DNA from: Methanogenium marinum | GTDB taxonomy: Archaea; Halobacteriota; Methanomicrobia; Methanomicrobiales; Methanomicrobiaceae | Assembly (NCBI RefSeq): GCF_028912405.1 | Contig: NZ_JAKELO010000002.1 | Coordinates: forward strand, 434,001 to 498,000 | DNA: 64,000 nt | Direction of reading: 5' to 3' | Shown: positions 18,257 to 26,468 of the stretch, one piece after another | Layout of the letters: every line of letters starts with the position of its first letter | How positions within the stretch are numbered: position 1 is the stretch's first letter | Translations under genes and position numbers: made by a program | Notes under the pieces: model-generated | Told to the model about the DNA's origin: nothing | Database searches by the model: none | The model's input: the letters and a program-made list of their open reading frames with translations, nothing else

Positions 18257-19107
18257 CTTTTGTCACCTCCCGCATACCCGGTCAGTATTCCTGCATTCAG
18301 CATCCAGGTATTCATCAGATCAACGAACAAACCAAGTAAAAGAACGGCAGAAATATCACGGATAACATCTATCTGCCCAATCCATGAGACAATAAACATG
18401 AGTGCAACGGCACTGATGGTTGTGGATGTCATGGTAAATCCGGTACGGAATGCACCCTGCATCTTCTCGGAAAACTTTCCTTTCCGTTTCAGAACACGGG
18501 TTGTTAAGAGAATATCACTGTCTACCGAATACCCGATAAGCATCAAAAGCGCAGCTGTCGTTCCAAGAGTAAGGGTAATCCCCACTACATCCATGAGTGC
18601 TGCGGTGATAACAATGTCAGAGAATGCGGAGAGCACAACAGCAATGGATGGAACAAAGTTTCTGAAGACAATGAATACAACAATTGCCATCCCGATAAAC
18701 GAGAAGAGAAGTGCCCAGAGTGCCTGTGCCTGCAGAGTCTTTCCGAATGTCTCTCCAATCTGGTCAACCTTTGCATCAGGGTAATGTTCATTAATCACTT
18801 CAGACAATTTCAGAAACTCATCATCCGGCATATACTCAAAGACAACATAGTATCCTCCGTTTACCCCTTCTCCAACACTTTTCAGGGGATAACCAGAGAA
18901 GTACCCCTCAACGACTGCCTGAGAATCTGCTGTCGGCGGAATTGTCACAGCAACACCCCCTGCAAAATCAATACCCGGGTCAACAGGCATACCTGTTGTG
19001 AGGGTATTGAACCCCAGGAAAAGAAATGAGACTATCAGTAATGCGATCGGCAGAGCAACCAGCTGCCGTACCGTATACTTACTGATATCATAGGTAGGAA
19101 ATTTCAT
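18253..19107 (-). CDS. secF: Protein export membrane subunit SecF
   Basis: A 284-residue membrane protein with the SecF signature PGIDFAGGVAV (about 43-53), a small extracytoplasmic domain, and helices at about 20-38, 125-150, 155-180, 185-205, 230-250 and 255-275, with SVDSDILLTTRVLKR near 193. A CATATTTAATC TATA box on the minus strand at about 19137-19147 gives a short leader. The SecDF pair acts in the cytoplasmic membrane with SecYEG. Confidence 0.93.
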   Translation of the reverse strand: MKFPTYDISKYTVRQLVALPIALLIVSFLFLGFNTLTTGMPVDPGIDFAGGVAVTIPPTADSQAVVEGYFSGYPLKSVGEGVNGGYYVVFEYMPDDEFLKLSEVINEHYPDAKVDQIGETFGKTLQAQALWALLFSFIGMAIVVFIVFRNFVPSIAVVLSAFSDIVITAALMDVVGITLTLGTTAALLMLIGYSVDSDILLTTRVLKRKGKFSEKMQGAFRTGFTMTSTTISAVALMFIVSWIGQIDVIRDISAVLLLGLFVDLMNTWMLNAGILTGYAGGDKR

Positions 19108-19317
19108 ACAGAGGAATATTGGGAAATAAAGAGATTAAATATGATGTATTAATTAGATGAAGTCAGGCAAATTCATCACTTATTGTCAGGAGGATAAGAA
19201 GGATGACGCAGATTTCACCGACACCTTTTTTTTGGTACAATCCGGCGCAGGATATTTGTCACGATTGACAACTCACAATACGATAAAATTAAATATCATT
19301 CATTCAAATGAGCGTGT

Positions 19318-19632
19318 ATGCGATCCGCGGCTGATCTGAAGCATGAGATTGAGCGCCGTTTAAAAGGATACCTTAAACGGGACACGTCAGGCATTCGCCA
19401 TGAACTCCTGAGTATATTTATAAAAACCAAATCTGTGACCATCCCGGAAGTATTTGATCAGCTAAAAACGAAATATACCATCACCCTCCAGTCCGTTGCG
19501 TCAATGATTGGAACTGTTGCGTCACGAATCGGCATACTCAGAGTCCAGAAGAAAAATGCCAATTCCACCAGTGTCTATGTGCTCAAGGACAAGTATACTG
19601 ACATGGTTCGTACACTGATACTGGCAGTGTGA
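19318..19632 (+). CDS. DUF2551 family winged-helix-like protein
   Basis: A 104-residue basic protein conserved in methanogens. It starts with a charged helix (LKHEIERRLKGYLKRD), then a helix-turn-helix-like region (IPEVFDQLKTKYTITLQSVASMIG, given here in outline) and ends with a hairpin-like wing (SVYVLKDKYTD). The order fits DUF2551, a predicted DNA-binding family. The target is unknown. It diverges from secF over about 210 bases. Confidence 0.7.
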   Translation: MRSAADLKHEIERRLKGYLKRDTSGIRHELLSIFIKTKSVTIPEVFDQLKTKYTITLQSVASMIGTVASRIGILRVQKKNANSTSVYVLKDKYTDMVRTLILAV

Positions 19633-19687
19633 AACCGACTGCTCCATCAAAACCTATTTTTACCCCGGTATTCAACCAGTTAAAGAT

Positions 19688-19957
19688 ATGGAAAATTGTG
19701 ATGACAATCGTGTCGCCGGGCATGACATTGTTGTCTCTGATGACGTAAAATCCTATATTCTTCAGAGAAATATTGATTTCAGGGTATGTACATCATGCGG
19801 AGGGCCTATTCTCCTGTCCACCACTGTGAAACCCCCGAAAGGATCAGATTATGAGATATATATCGGAGACAACGTACTTTATGTCTCCATATATCAGGCA
19901 AGGTATCTTGACAAAATCGATATGGATATGATCCCTTCATACTGTGATTGTTTCTAA
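19688..19957 (+). CDS. Small conserved protein of unknown function
   Basis: An 89-residue protein I do not recognise. It has a C-x2-C pair (VCTSCGGPI, about 37-45) and a C-terminal CDC, which together could form a zinc site, and a central hydrophobic segment YIGDNVLYVSIYQARYL. It reads like a methanogen protein with a zinc-ribbon start. It precedes archease by 21 bases and is probably cotranscribed with archease and rtcB. Confidence 0.6.
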   Translation: MENCDDNRVAGHDIVVSDDVKSYILQRNIDFRVCTSCGGPILLSTTVKPPKGSDYEIYIGDNVLYVSIYQARYLDKIDMDMIPSYCDCF

Positions 19958-19978
19958 GACTTTATACAGGAAACGACA

Positions 19979-20386
19979 ATGCCTTTTTCTGAACGCGAAC
20001 ACACCGCAGACGTCCTGATGCATGTCTGCGGTGCGACAAAAAAAGAACTCTATGAAGAAGCGGCACGGGCTCTTTTTTCGGTGATGTTTCCTTCTTCTGT
20101 AAAGGAAAAAGCCACGATTCATTTTACTCTTGATGAAGAGGACGGGGAACGGCTTCTTCAGGAATTTCTCTCAGAAATCCTTTTTTATGCTGAGGTTGAA
20201 TGTGTGGCACTCTCGCGGGCGGAAGTTACGTTCACAGCGTCTGGCCTTTCAGCAGAACTCTTCGGGGAGCCTTTCCTCAGGGAAAAACATGCAGGGGGAA
20301 CCGAGGTGAAAGGAATATCACTTTCAGGAATGGAGATTACGAGGACTGACGAAGGGTGGTGTACGTTGGTTCTCTTTGATGTGTAA
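19979..20386 (+). CDS. Archease, RtcB cofactor
   Basis: A 135-residue archease. It begins with EREHTADV, which carries the first metal-binding Asp, and has the acidic FLSEILFYAEVE segment near 62 and the second metal site region KHAGGTEVKGIS near 102. Archease speeds up guanylylation of the tRNA ligase RtcB and widens its nucleotide use. The rtcB gene starts six bases downstream, which is the usual arrangement. Confidence 0.93.
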   Translation: MPFSEREHTADVLMHVCGATKKELYEEAARALFSVMFPSSVKEKATIHFTLDEEDGERLLQEFLSEILFYAEVECVALSRAEVTFTASGLSAELFGEPFLREKHAGGTEVKGISLSGMEITRTDEGWCTLVLFDV

Positions 20387-20392
20387 AAGGAG

Positions 20393-21838
20393 ATGGAAGA
20401 GATAATGATGGAAAAAATAATTCAGAGGGGAGAATACGAATGGGAGCTCCCCATTGGCACTGTTCCAAATATGCGGGTACCGGGCCGGTTTTATCTCTCA
20501 CAAGAGCTGATGGGAACCTTAGAGGAAGGAGCAGTAACACAGCTTGCAAATATCGCAACACTGCCCGGAATATGTAAAAATTCTCTTGCAATGCCGGACA
20601 TCCACTGGGGCTACGGGTTTCCCATCGGGGGTGTGGGGGCCTTCACCATGGATGAGGGTGTCATATCACCCGGAGGGGTCGGATTCGATATTAACTGCGG
20701 CGTGCGTCTTGTGGCAACCCCGCTGCACAGGAGTGACTTAAAAGAAGTAAAAACAGTGCTGCAGCAGCTCTATGATATCGTACCAACGGGTGTCGGAACA
20801 AAAAGCTGCATCACCGCATCTGACCGTGACCTTAACAGAATTATGACCGAAGGTGCCCGGTGGACGGTTGACGAAGGCTATGGCACCGAACGCGACCTCC
20901 TCTGGTGCGAAGAACAGGGCTGCATGGAAGGGGCTGACATATCCCATGTCAGCCAAAAAGCGCGCAAACGCGGCAGGCCGCAGTGCGGCACCCTCGGTTC
21001 AGGCAACCACTTCCTTGAGATTCAGTGTGTGGAGGAGATCTTTGACCCGGAGGCAGCGCAGGCATTTGGTATTGAGGAAGGACAGATATGCATCATGATC
21101 CACTGTGGATCACGGGGACTGGGGCATCAGGTATGCACCGACCACCTGAAAATTCTTGAGGATGCGTCAAAGAAATACCACATCCCTCTTGCAGATAAAC
21201 AGCTCGCATGTGCGCCTCTGAAAAGCCCTGAAGGGGAGGCATATCTCTCTGCGATGGCGTGCGCTGCAAACTATGCGTGGGCCAACCGCCAGATGATCAC
21301 GCATCTGACACGGGAGGTATTCTCCCGGGCATTCTCTCTTTGTGCTGAGGAGATGCCACTTGTCTATGACGTAACCCACAACGTCGCAAAGATTGAGGAA
21401 CACATGGTTGACGGGAAGCGCACAATGCTGTGTGTGCACCGGAAGGGCGCGACCCGGGCATTTGGGCCGGGCACCCATGACCTGCCGCCGGGCTGTGATA
21501 CGATTGGCCAGCCAGTGATTATCCCCGGAAGCATGGGGAGTTCATCGTATCTCCTGAAAGGGACGCAGGGTGCTATGGAGAAGACATTCGGCAGCACCTG
21601 CCATGGCGCGGGCCGGGTTCTTTCACGATCACAGGCAAAGAAAATGGCCACGGGTGAGAGCATTCAGGAAACGCTGGCAAGAAACGGCATCACGGTTCTC
21701 GCACCGTCCGGCGGATCTATTGCAGAAGAAGCACCTAATGCCTACAAACCATCAGGCGAAGTGGTAAAAGTGGTCCATGAAGCGGGCATATCAGCACGGG
21801 TAGCGCGCCTGAATCCCATTGGAGTAATCAAAGGATGA
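20393..21838 (+). CDS. rtcB: tRNA-splicing ligase RtcB
   Basis: A 481-residue GTP/Mn-dependent RNA ligase that joins tRNA exon halves and 2',3'-cyclic-phosphate ends. Motifs in order: MPDIHWGYGFPIGG (about 64), GGVGFDINCGVR with metal-binding Asp and Cys (about 94-105), GSGNHFLEIQ (about 202), HCGSRGLGHQ (about 235), and the guanylylated His in CHGAGRVLSRSQAKK (about 403). Two start options exist; ATG at 20393 or the internal MMEKIIQR at 20405. It serves introns such as the one in the tRNA-Met gene at 30.2 kb. Confidence 0.95.
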   Translation: MEEIMMEKIIQRGEYEWELPIGTVPNMRVPGRFYLSQELMGTLEEGAVTQLANIATLPGICKNSLAMPDIHWGYGFPIGGVGAFTMDEGVISPGGVGFDINCGVRLVATPLHRSDLKEVKTVLQQLYDIVPTGVGTKSCITASDRDLNRIMTEGARWTVDEGYGTERDLLWCEEQGCMEGADISHVSQKARKRGRPQCGTLGSGNHFLEIQCVEEIFDPEAAQAFGIEEGQICIMIHCGSRGLGHQVCTDHLKILEDASKKYHIPLADKQLACAPLKSPEGEAYLSAMACAANYAWANRQMITHLTREVFSRAFSLCAEEMPLVYDVTHNVAKIEEHMVDGKRTMLCVHRKGATRAFGPGTHDLPPGCDTIGQPVIIPGSMGSSSYLLKGTQGAMEKTFGSTCHGAGRVLSRSQAKKMATGESIQETLARNGITVLAPSGGSIAEEAPNAYKPSGEVVKVVHEAGISARVARLNPIGVIKG

Positions 21839-22413
21839 TACAGAAAACAGGACTGGCATGGGAATGTTCTGTACCGTTTATCAGGTATATCGAAGACACC
21901 GGTATCGCATGTGAATTAATAACACCACAGATGATGGGGGCACCGTATTTCCGGGGAAAACTGGTATCCCTCATCATCCCAACAGGATTTGGAAATCCGG
22001 CATATTCGGGGCTTCTCCCGGCACTCAGGGCTTCATCCACGAGAATCAACACATTCCTGAAGAAGGGCGGGCGTGTCATTGTCTTCGGGGCAATGTCGCC
22101 GGAAACGGATCGCTACGACTGGCTTCCGGTTCCAGTCACCTATGTGAGTGAATACTTCAGCTGTCCGGTAACCGTTGACGAGGCAAGCCCTCTTGCAACC
22201 ATTCTTGATGATTTTGATACGAGTGAAGTCGACTGTGACGGGTATATCAAAGATCCGGAGGGCGACGTTCTGGCACAGACCGATGACGGGAAGGCCATCA
22301 TGGTTTCCTACCCTGTAGGGGAGGGGACGGTCATCGTGACAACCATACATGAATACCCTTCACGTGGGTTTTTACGCCATTTTTGCACCTGTGAAAGCGA
22401 AACCTTATTTTAA
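21835..22413 (+). CDS. Unknown protein with flavodoxin/amidotransferase-like fold
   Basis: A 192-residue protein overlapping rtcB by four bases (ATGA), so its translation is coupled to the ligase. It shows an alternating beta-alpha pattern: SLIIPTGFGNPAYSGLLPAL (about 42-61) and FLKKGGRVIVFGAMSPETDRY (given in outline, about 73-93), then a GEGTVIVTTIHEYPSRG end. This resembles ThuA/class I glutamine-amidotransferase-like folds, but I see no clear catalytic Cys-His-Glu triad. Function is unknown; the coupling suggests an RNA repair or related role. Confidence 0.65.
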   Translation: MIQKTGLAWECSVPFIRYIEDTGIACELITPQMMGAPYFRGKLVSLIIPTGFGNPAYSGLLPALRASSTRINTFLKKGGRVIVFGAMSPETDRYDWLPVPVTYVSEYFSCPVTVDEASPLATILDDFDTSEVDCDGYIKDPEGDVLAQTDDGKAIMVSYPVGEGTVIVTTIHEYPSRGFLRHFCTCESETLF

Positions 22414-22460
22414 CATTCTCTCATTCTATCTTTTTAGTACATAACCTTCAGGTGTTTTCC

Positions 22461-22883
22461 ATGAGTGACAATATCATCTCCACAGATTCAGATTCAGGTG
22501 ACCTCACCGGGGTCGCCTTTGCAATCCATGAAATTATTAACCGCCTACCTGTGACAGCACGGTCTCTGAACAATCCCGGAGTGAGGATTGAGGAGGGTGT
22601 GGTCGTTGATGATGCATATACAGGACCGATTCTTGAACTGGCAATGAGGAAGAATCACCTGATCAAAACCATTCCAAAGACCGGGGCGTATGCAAACGTG
22701 CCGGTTTCGGTTGCCCCGGTTCATAACAGCAAGGGAGAAGTAATAGCTGCCATCGGGCTGGTGGACATCACCGGCATCTTTGACCTTGCAACCCTTATGG
22801 AACACCAGTCGGCGATTTTAAAACAGGTCTGCGGCAAGGATCCCTGCCCTCTTCCTAGTGAAGCCGTGGCCTCAAAGAAGTGA
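22461..22883 (+). CDS. DUF2111-like conserved methanogen protein
   Basis: About 140 residues. I use the ATG at 22461, preceded by AGGTG six bases upstream; a GTG at 22452 lies in that site. The sequence has a helical start (VAFAIHEIINRLPVTARSL), a substrate- or ligand-type segment GVVVDDAYTGPILELA, and an OB- or PAS-like VSVAPVHNSKGEVIAAIGLVD near 90-110. It resembles the DUF2111 family of methanogens. The C-terminal HQSAILKQVCGKDPCP has two Cys. Its role is unknown. Confidence 0.65.
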   Translation: MSDNIISTDSDSGDLTGVAFAIHEIINRLPVTARSLNNPGVRIEEGVVVDDAYTGPILELAMRKNHLIKTIPKTGAYANVPVSVAPVHNSKGEVIAAIGLVDITGIFDLATLMEHQSAILKQVCGKDPCPLPSEAVASKK

Positions 22884-22890
22884 TGAAAAT

Positions 22891-23871
22891 ATGAATACGA
22901 CCGCAAACCAGATACTCAGTATTCTTGAAGAAGCCGGCAATCCCGTCTCCGGCGAAGAGATCAGTAAAAAGACCGGTGTGACACGATCCGCAGTCTGGAA
23001 AAATATAAAAGATCTGCGTGAACGGGGGTATGAGATAGAAGCATCCCGGCCCGCAGGGTATCACTTACTCAAACGCACAGACAAACTTGTCCCATACGAA
23101 ATAAAACGGCACCTGAAGACAGATTTCATAGGAAAGAGAATTGAATATTACGCCTCTGTTCCTTCCACCGGCCTGATTGCAAAGGACCTCTGTGCAAAAT
23201 ATCCCATTGGAGAACTGAACGGGACTGTGATCGTCGCAGAGGAGCAGACGGGCGGCACCGGGCGTCTCGGACGTCGCTGGGTTTCTCCTCCTGGTGGTAT
23301 CTGGACAACCATTATCCTGAAACCGGAGATTCCCATTGACCATGTCTTTATGGTGACGATGGCCGGTTCCATCGCGCTTGTCCGGACTATCCGGAAACTC
23401 TACCAGATAGGCGCTCTCATCAAATGGCCCAATGACATCTACATCGGGGATCGGAAAGTAGCAGGGATACTGCTTGAGATATCGGCAGAAGCAGAGGATG
23501 TCAAACACTGTATTCTGGGGATAGGCATTGACGCAAATGTTCCGCCACAATCCCTTCCGGGGAATGTGGAGACACCTATCACATCGCTTCAGGCTGAACA
23601 CGGCGAGCCCATTGACCGGGCAGCATTCCTTGCATACCTGCTGCGTGAGTTTGAACGGCGGCTCCGGCTAATTGAGGCAGGAGAGTATGATTCCATTGTG
23701 CGCGAATGGAAGAGTCTCTCTCTGACCCTTGACAAGCGGGTAAAGATTAAAACTCCCCGCAAATCATTTGAAGGCGTTGCAATTGACATTGATGAATATG
23801 GCGCCCTGATTGTACGGCGCGATAATGGCAAGGTTGAGCGTATATTCTCTGGGGACTGCACCCCGGTCTGA
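22891..23871 (+). CDS. birA: Biotin-protein ligase and biotin operon repressor BirA
   Basis: A 326-residue bifunctional BirA. Residues 1-60 form an HTH_11 winged helix (GEEISKKTGVTRSAVWKNI), the catalytic domain covers about 70-270 with TGGTGRLGRRWVSPPGGIW (ATP/biotin loop) and IKWPNDIYIGDRKVAGIL, and the C-terminal SH3-like domain ends at 326. The start is ATG 22891; longer frames begin inside the previous gene. The ligase attaches biotin to the PycB lysine and the biotinyl-AMP-bound form represses. The operator at 23882-23913 fits this job. All likely biotin-related genes follow directly. Confidence 0.94.
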   Translation: MNTTANQILSILEEAGNPVSGEEISKKTGVTRSAVWKNIKDLRERGYEIEASRPAGYHLLKRTDKLVPYEIKRHLKTDFIGKRIEYYASVPSTGLIAKDLCAKYPIGELNGTVIVAEEQTGGTGRLGRRWVSPPGGIWTTIILKPEIPIDHVFMVTMAGSIALVRTIRKLYQIGALIKWPNDIYIGDRKVAGILLEISAEAEDVKHCILGIGIDANVPPQSLPGNVETPITSLQAEHGEPIDRAAFLAYLLREFERRLRLIEAGEYDSIVREWKSLSLTLDKRVKIKTPRKSFEGVAIDIDEYGALIVRRDNGKVERIFSGDCTPV

Positions 23872-23881
23872 ATCTATTTTT

Positions 23882-23913
23882 ATGTCAACCACAAAGTAAT
23901 ATGAGGTTGACAT
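23882..23913 (+). promoter_or_regulatory. BirA operator over the bioY promoter and start codon
   Basis: Perfect inverted repeat ATGTCAACC at 23882-23890 and GGTTGACAT at 23905-23913 with a 14-base spacer. It matches the published BirA signal (TGTWAACC-N14/15-GGTTWACA type). A TATA-like TATTTTTAT at 23875-23883 touches the left arm, and the right arm includes the bioY ATG at 23912. Occupancy by BirA would block both transcription factor access and early RNA synthesis. Confidence 0.85.
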
Positions 23914-24418
23914 GTACGGCGACGAAAAACTCAGTTATCGGATATCTCTGACGGCAGCATTTGTAGCCCTGATTGCCGTGGGCGGGTGGGTGTCCCTGCC
24001 CATTCCTCCGGTACCTGTTACCCTGCAGACGTTTTTTGTTCTCTTAGCGGCCGTTGTGATGGGGCGCTATGCCGTCCTGCCGGTCGCGGTATACCTCCTT
24101 TTGGGAATCCTGAATATGCCGGTATTTCACAACGGTCTTGCCGGAATCGGCGTTCTTATGGGCCCGACAGGGGGGTACCTGATTGGATTTATCCCGGCAG
24201 TTCTTCTGGCAGGACTTGCCTACGAGCAGGATAACAGAATCGTTCATGCGGCGGGAATTGCTGCGGCCACTCTCATCATCTACCTCTTTGGCATTTCATG
24301 GATGGCATACTCAACAGGGATGGCACTGGCACAGGCCGTTCTGCTTGGTCTGGTACCATTCATTGCAGGAGATGTCCTTAAAGGGATTGCTGTGTATATT
24401 ATCGGGGAACGTATCTGA
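23912..24418 (+). CDS. bioY: Biotin transporter substrate-binding subunit BioY
   Basis: A 168-residue membrane S-component of an ECF-type transporter, with about six helices. Family motifs are PPVPVTLQTFFVLLAA (about 31-46) and GPTGGYLIGFIPA (about 84-96). BioY binds biotin with high affinity. Start ATG 23912 has TGAGGT five bases upstream inside the operator; the mRNA is probably near leaderless. It ends with a one-base overlap (A of TGA/ATG) with the next gene, the first ATPase. Confidence 0.93.
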   Translation: MYGDEKLSYRISLTAAFVALIAVGGWVSLPIPPVPVTLQTFFVLLAAVVMGRYAVLPVAVYLLLGILNMPVFHNGLAGIGVLMGPTGGYLIGFIPAVLLAGLAYEQDNRIVHAAGIAAATLIIYLFGISWMAYSTGMALAQAVLLGLVPFIAGDVLKGIAVYIIGERI

Positions 24419-25095
24419 TGATTTATGCACAGAATCTGCGCCACCGGCTGCTGGATATTGAATCTCTTCATATTGGGGGAGGGCATACCACAATCATTGG
24501 CCATAACGGAAGTGGAAAGACCACATTTCTGAAGCTCTGTGCCGGTATTGAACTCCCACAGCACGGGACGCTCACCATCTCCGGAAAAGAGCCACGTGCT
24601 GTTGATATCGGATGGGTCGGCGAAGTTCCGGACAATAATCTCGTATTTCGGACCGTATATGACGAAGTGGCCTCCGGTCTCCGGTTCCGGAGAACTCCCG
24701 TGGATGATATTGAACCGGCCGTTTTGGATGTGCTCTCTGACATGGGAATCCTACACCTCTCCTCCCGCGCCAGCCATACACTCTCCGGGGGGGAGAAAGC
24801 ACTGGTTGCCTGTGCCGCAGCCCTTGCCCTCTCACCGGAATTACTCATTCTGGATGAGACGGATACCCATCTAGACCGGAAGGCAGCAGATATTCTGGAG
24901 ACTATGATACACAGGCGGCCGGCACCCTGTATCCTGCAGTGTACCCATGATATGGATACCGCAGCCTGTTCCGACCAGGTGATCTATTTTGATGGTGGTC
25001 ACCCCCGGTATGCGGGCACCCCTGACGAGGTCTTTTTTCATCTGTCTGAAACGGAGATGTACCCACCGTTATGGAGGATTGCTGAATGCATCTGA
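24418..25095 (+). CDS. ECF transporter ATPase (BioM-like)
   Basis: A 225-residue ABC ATPase with Walker A GHNGSGKTT (about 28-36), ABC signature LSGGEKALVA (about 122), Walker B LLILDETDTHLD (about 141-152) and His-loop THDMDTA. It starts directly at the bioY stop and overlaps the second ATPase by ten bases. With bioY and the EcfT-like gene it forms a dedicated biotin ECF transporter of the BioYMN kind. The second ATPase makes it a two-ATPase version. Confidence 0.88.
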   Translation: MIYAQNLRHRLLDIESLHIGGGHTTIIGHNGSGKTTFLKLCAGIELPQHGTLTISGKEPRAVDIGWVGEVPDNNLVFRTVYDEVASGLRFRRTPVDDIEPAVLDVLSDMGILHLSSRASHTLSGGEKALVACAAALALSPELLILDETDTHLDRKAADILETMIHRRPAPCILQCTHDMDTAACSDQVIYFDGGHPRYAGTPDEVFFHLSETEMYPPLWRIAECI

Positions 25096-25784
25096 ATGCA
25101 GATGGGCTCACCCTTTCACACGGGGAGTGGGCACTGTGTGCCGACGGCGTCTTTGGAGAGGGGGTGCATCTTGTAACGGGAGCTGTCGGAAGCGGGAAGA
25201 CAACGCTTGCATCCGCTCTTGCCGGAATATTTGAACCGACATCCGGACAAATTTCCCGCGAAGGGGTTTTGCGCTTCACCCTCTCAATGCAGTTTCCTGA
25301 GTATCATGTGACTGGATTTTTGGTCAAAGACGAAATTCGGTCATGGCACCTCCCGGTTGGAAAGACACTCAAAAAATCAGGACTGGAAGGGAGAGAGAAT
25401 GAAAAGACACTCACGCTTTCACGGGGACAACTCAAACGTCTGCACCTGACCTGCCTTCTCGGGAACTCCTGGGATGCAGTCATCCTTGACGAACCCTTTG
25501 CGGGGCTGGACTGCAGGGAGAAGAAACGAATATGCACTGCAATTGAAGAAGGAAACCACCCGCTCATCATTATTTTCACCCACGAACAGGCAGTCCTTCC
25601 GGTAGCAGATTTCATCTGGGAGATAGAGGGGAATGCGCTTGTCTGCCGGGGGAGTGTCCCCGATGCGATTCCTGCATGGAAAGGAGCGCCACGATATCTT
25701 ACCCGGGCCATGGAAGAGGGTGCACACCCGGAGAATATCAGGTTGCAGGATGCAACGGAGGCCTTATGCAGGATGCACGACTGA
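25086..25784 (+). CDS. ECF transporter ATPase, second subunit
   Basis: A 232-residue ABC ATPase. Walker A is GAVGSGKTTL (about 32-41), the signature is LSRGQLKR (about 117), and Walker B is AVILDEPFAGLD (about 134-145), with THEQAV as the switch region. The Q-loop segment reads MQFPEYHVTG. It is overlapped by its neighbour on the left (10 bases) and its 3' end contains the ATG of the EcfT gene. Paired with the upstream ATPase it would form the A/A' heterodimer that powers uptake. Confidence 0.88.
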   Translation: MHLNADGLTLSHGEWALCADGVFGEGVHLVTGAVGSGKTTLASALAGIFEPTSGQISREGVLRFTLSMQFPEYHVTGFLVKDEIRSWHLPVGKTLKKSGLEGRENEKTLTLSRGQLKRLHLTCLLGNSWDAVILDEPFAGLDCREKKRICTAIEEGNHPLIIIFTHEQAVLPVADFIWEIEGNALVCRGSVPDAIPAWKGAPRYLTRAMEEGAHPENIRLQDATEALCRMHD

Positions 25785-26407
25785 GAATCGGGGCAACGCT
25801 GCTTCTTTCATGTGCCGCCTTTTCTTCCGTCTTCGGTGCTGTTCTGGTGGCACTCTGGTGGGGAATCGTTGCCCGCGGTGAACGAAACCTTCCGGGGAGA
25901 CATGCGACTGCGGTCATTTTCGGGGCCATCATTCTTGTCGCAGGGTTTACAGAAATGTTTGGTGGTGACGGCATATCATACGGATTCCGAATGACCGTTG
26001 TCACGCTCATTGCGTTCTGGGCATTCGGACGCGGACGGGAAGGAGATCTGATGAACACCGCCGTTTGGGCCTTTGGTGACCGCATCGGATTTGACCTTGG
26101 ACTGACCGCAGAGATGGCTGTTTCTTCCCTCAGGCGTACGGAAAAAGACATCCGCGACATTAAAAATGCCCTGAAACTGAAAGGGAGCAGGGGTTCTGTC
26201 CATGACCTGATACCTCTTGGCCTCACCCTCACCATTATGCAGATTTACCGGGCACGGGAACAGGGCATCACCCTTGCGACACGGGGATACAGGGGAGGGG
26301 GAACTTTCACCCCTTCATTCCTCCGTTCAAAAACAGACAATGTCGCCTTTTTTAGTTCTATTCTCATAATTATGGCTGTTTTCGTATCTTTCGCTGGGTA
26401 TTTATAG
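25766..26407 (+). CDS. ECF transporter transmembrane energy-coupling protein (EcfT/BioN-like)
   Basis: About 214 residues with hydrophobic helices at about 10-30, 45-62, 65-80 and 195-212. Two short A-R-G type coupling helices are expected; one is seen as REQGITLATRGYRGG near 175. The chosen ATG 25766 has GGAGG four bases upstream; longer frames would start deep in the ATPase gene. It completes the bioY-ATPase-ATPase-EcfT transporter for biotin uptake. Confidence 0.85.
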   Translation: MQDARLRIGATLLLSCAAFSSVFGAVLVALWWGIVARGERNLPGRHATAVIFGAIILVAGFTEMFGGDGISYGFRMTVVTLIAFWAFGRGREGDLMNTAVWAFGDRIGFDLGLTAEMAVSSLRRTEKDIRDIKNALKLKGSRGSVHDLIPLGLTLTIMQIYRAREQGITLATRGYRGGGTFTPSFLRSKTDNVAFFSSILIIMAVFVSFAGYL

Positions 26408-26468
26408 AGTCAGAAGTAAGTTAGTAAAGGCTCGACAATATCAATATCAGGCCTTATAGAGGTGTTTA

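Noticed and set aside
19157-19339. 60-codon frame between secF and the DUF2551 gene
   Set aside because: It overlaps the promoters of both genes and has no recognisable motif.
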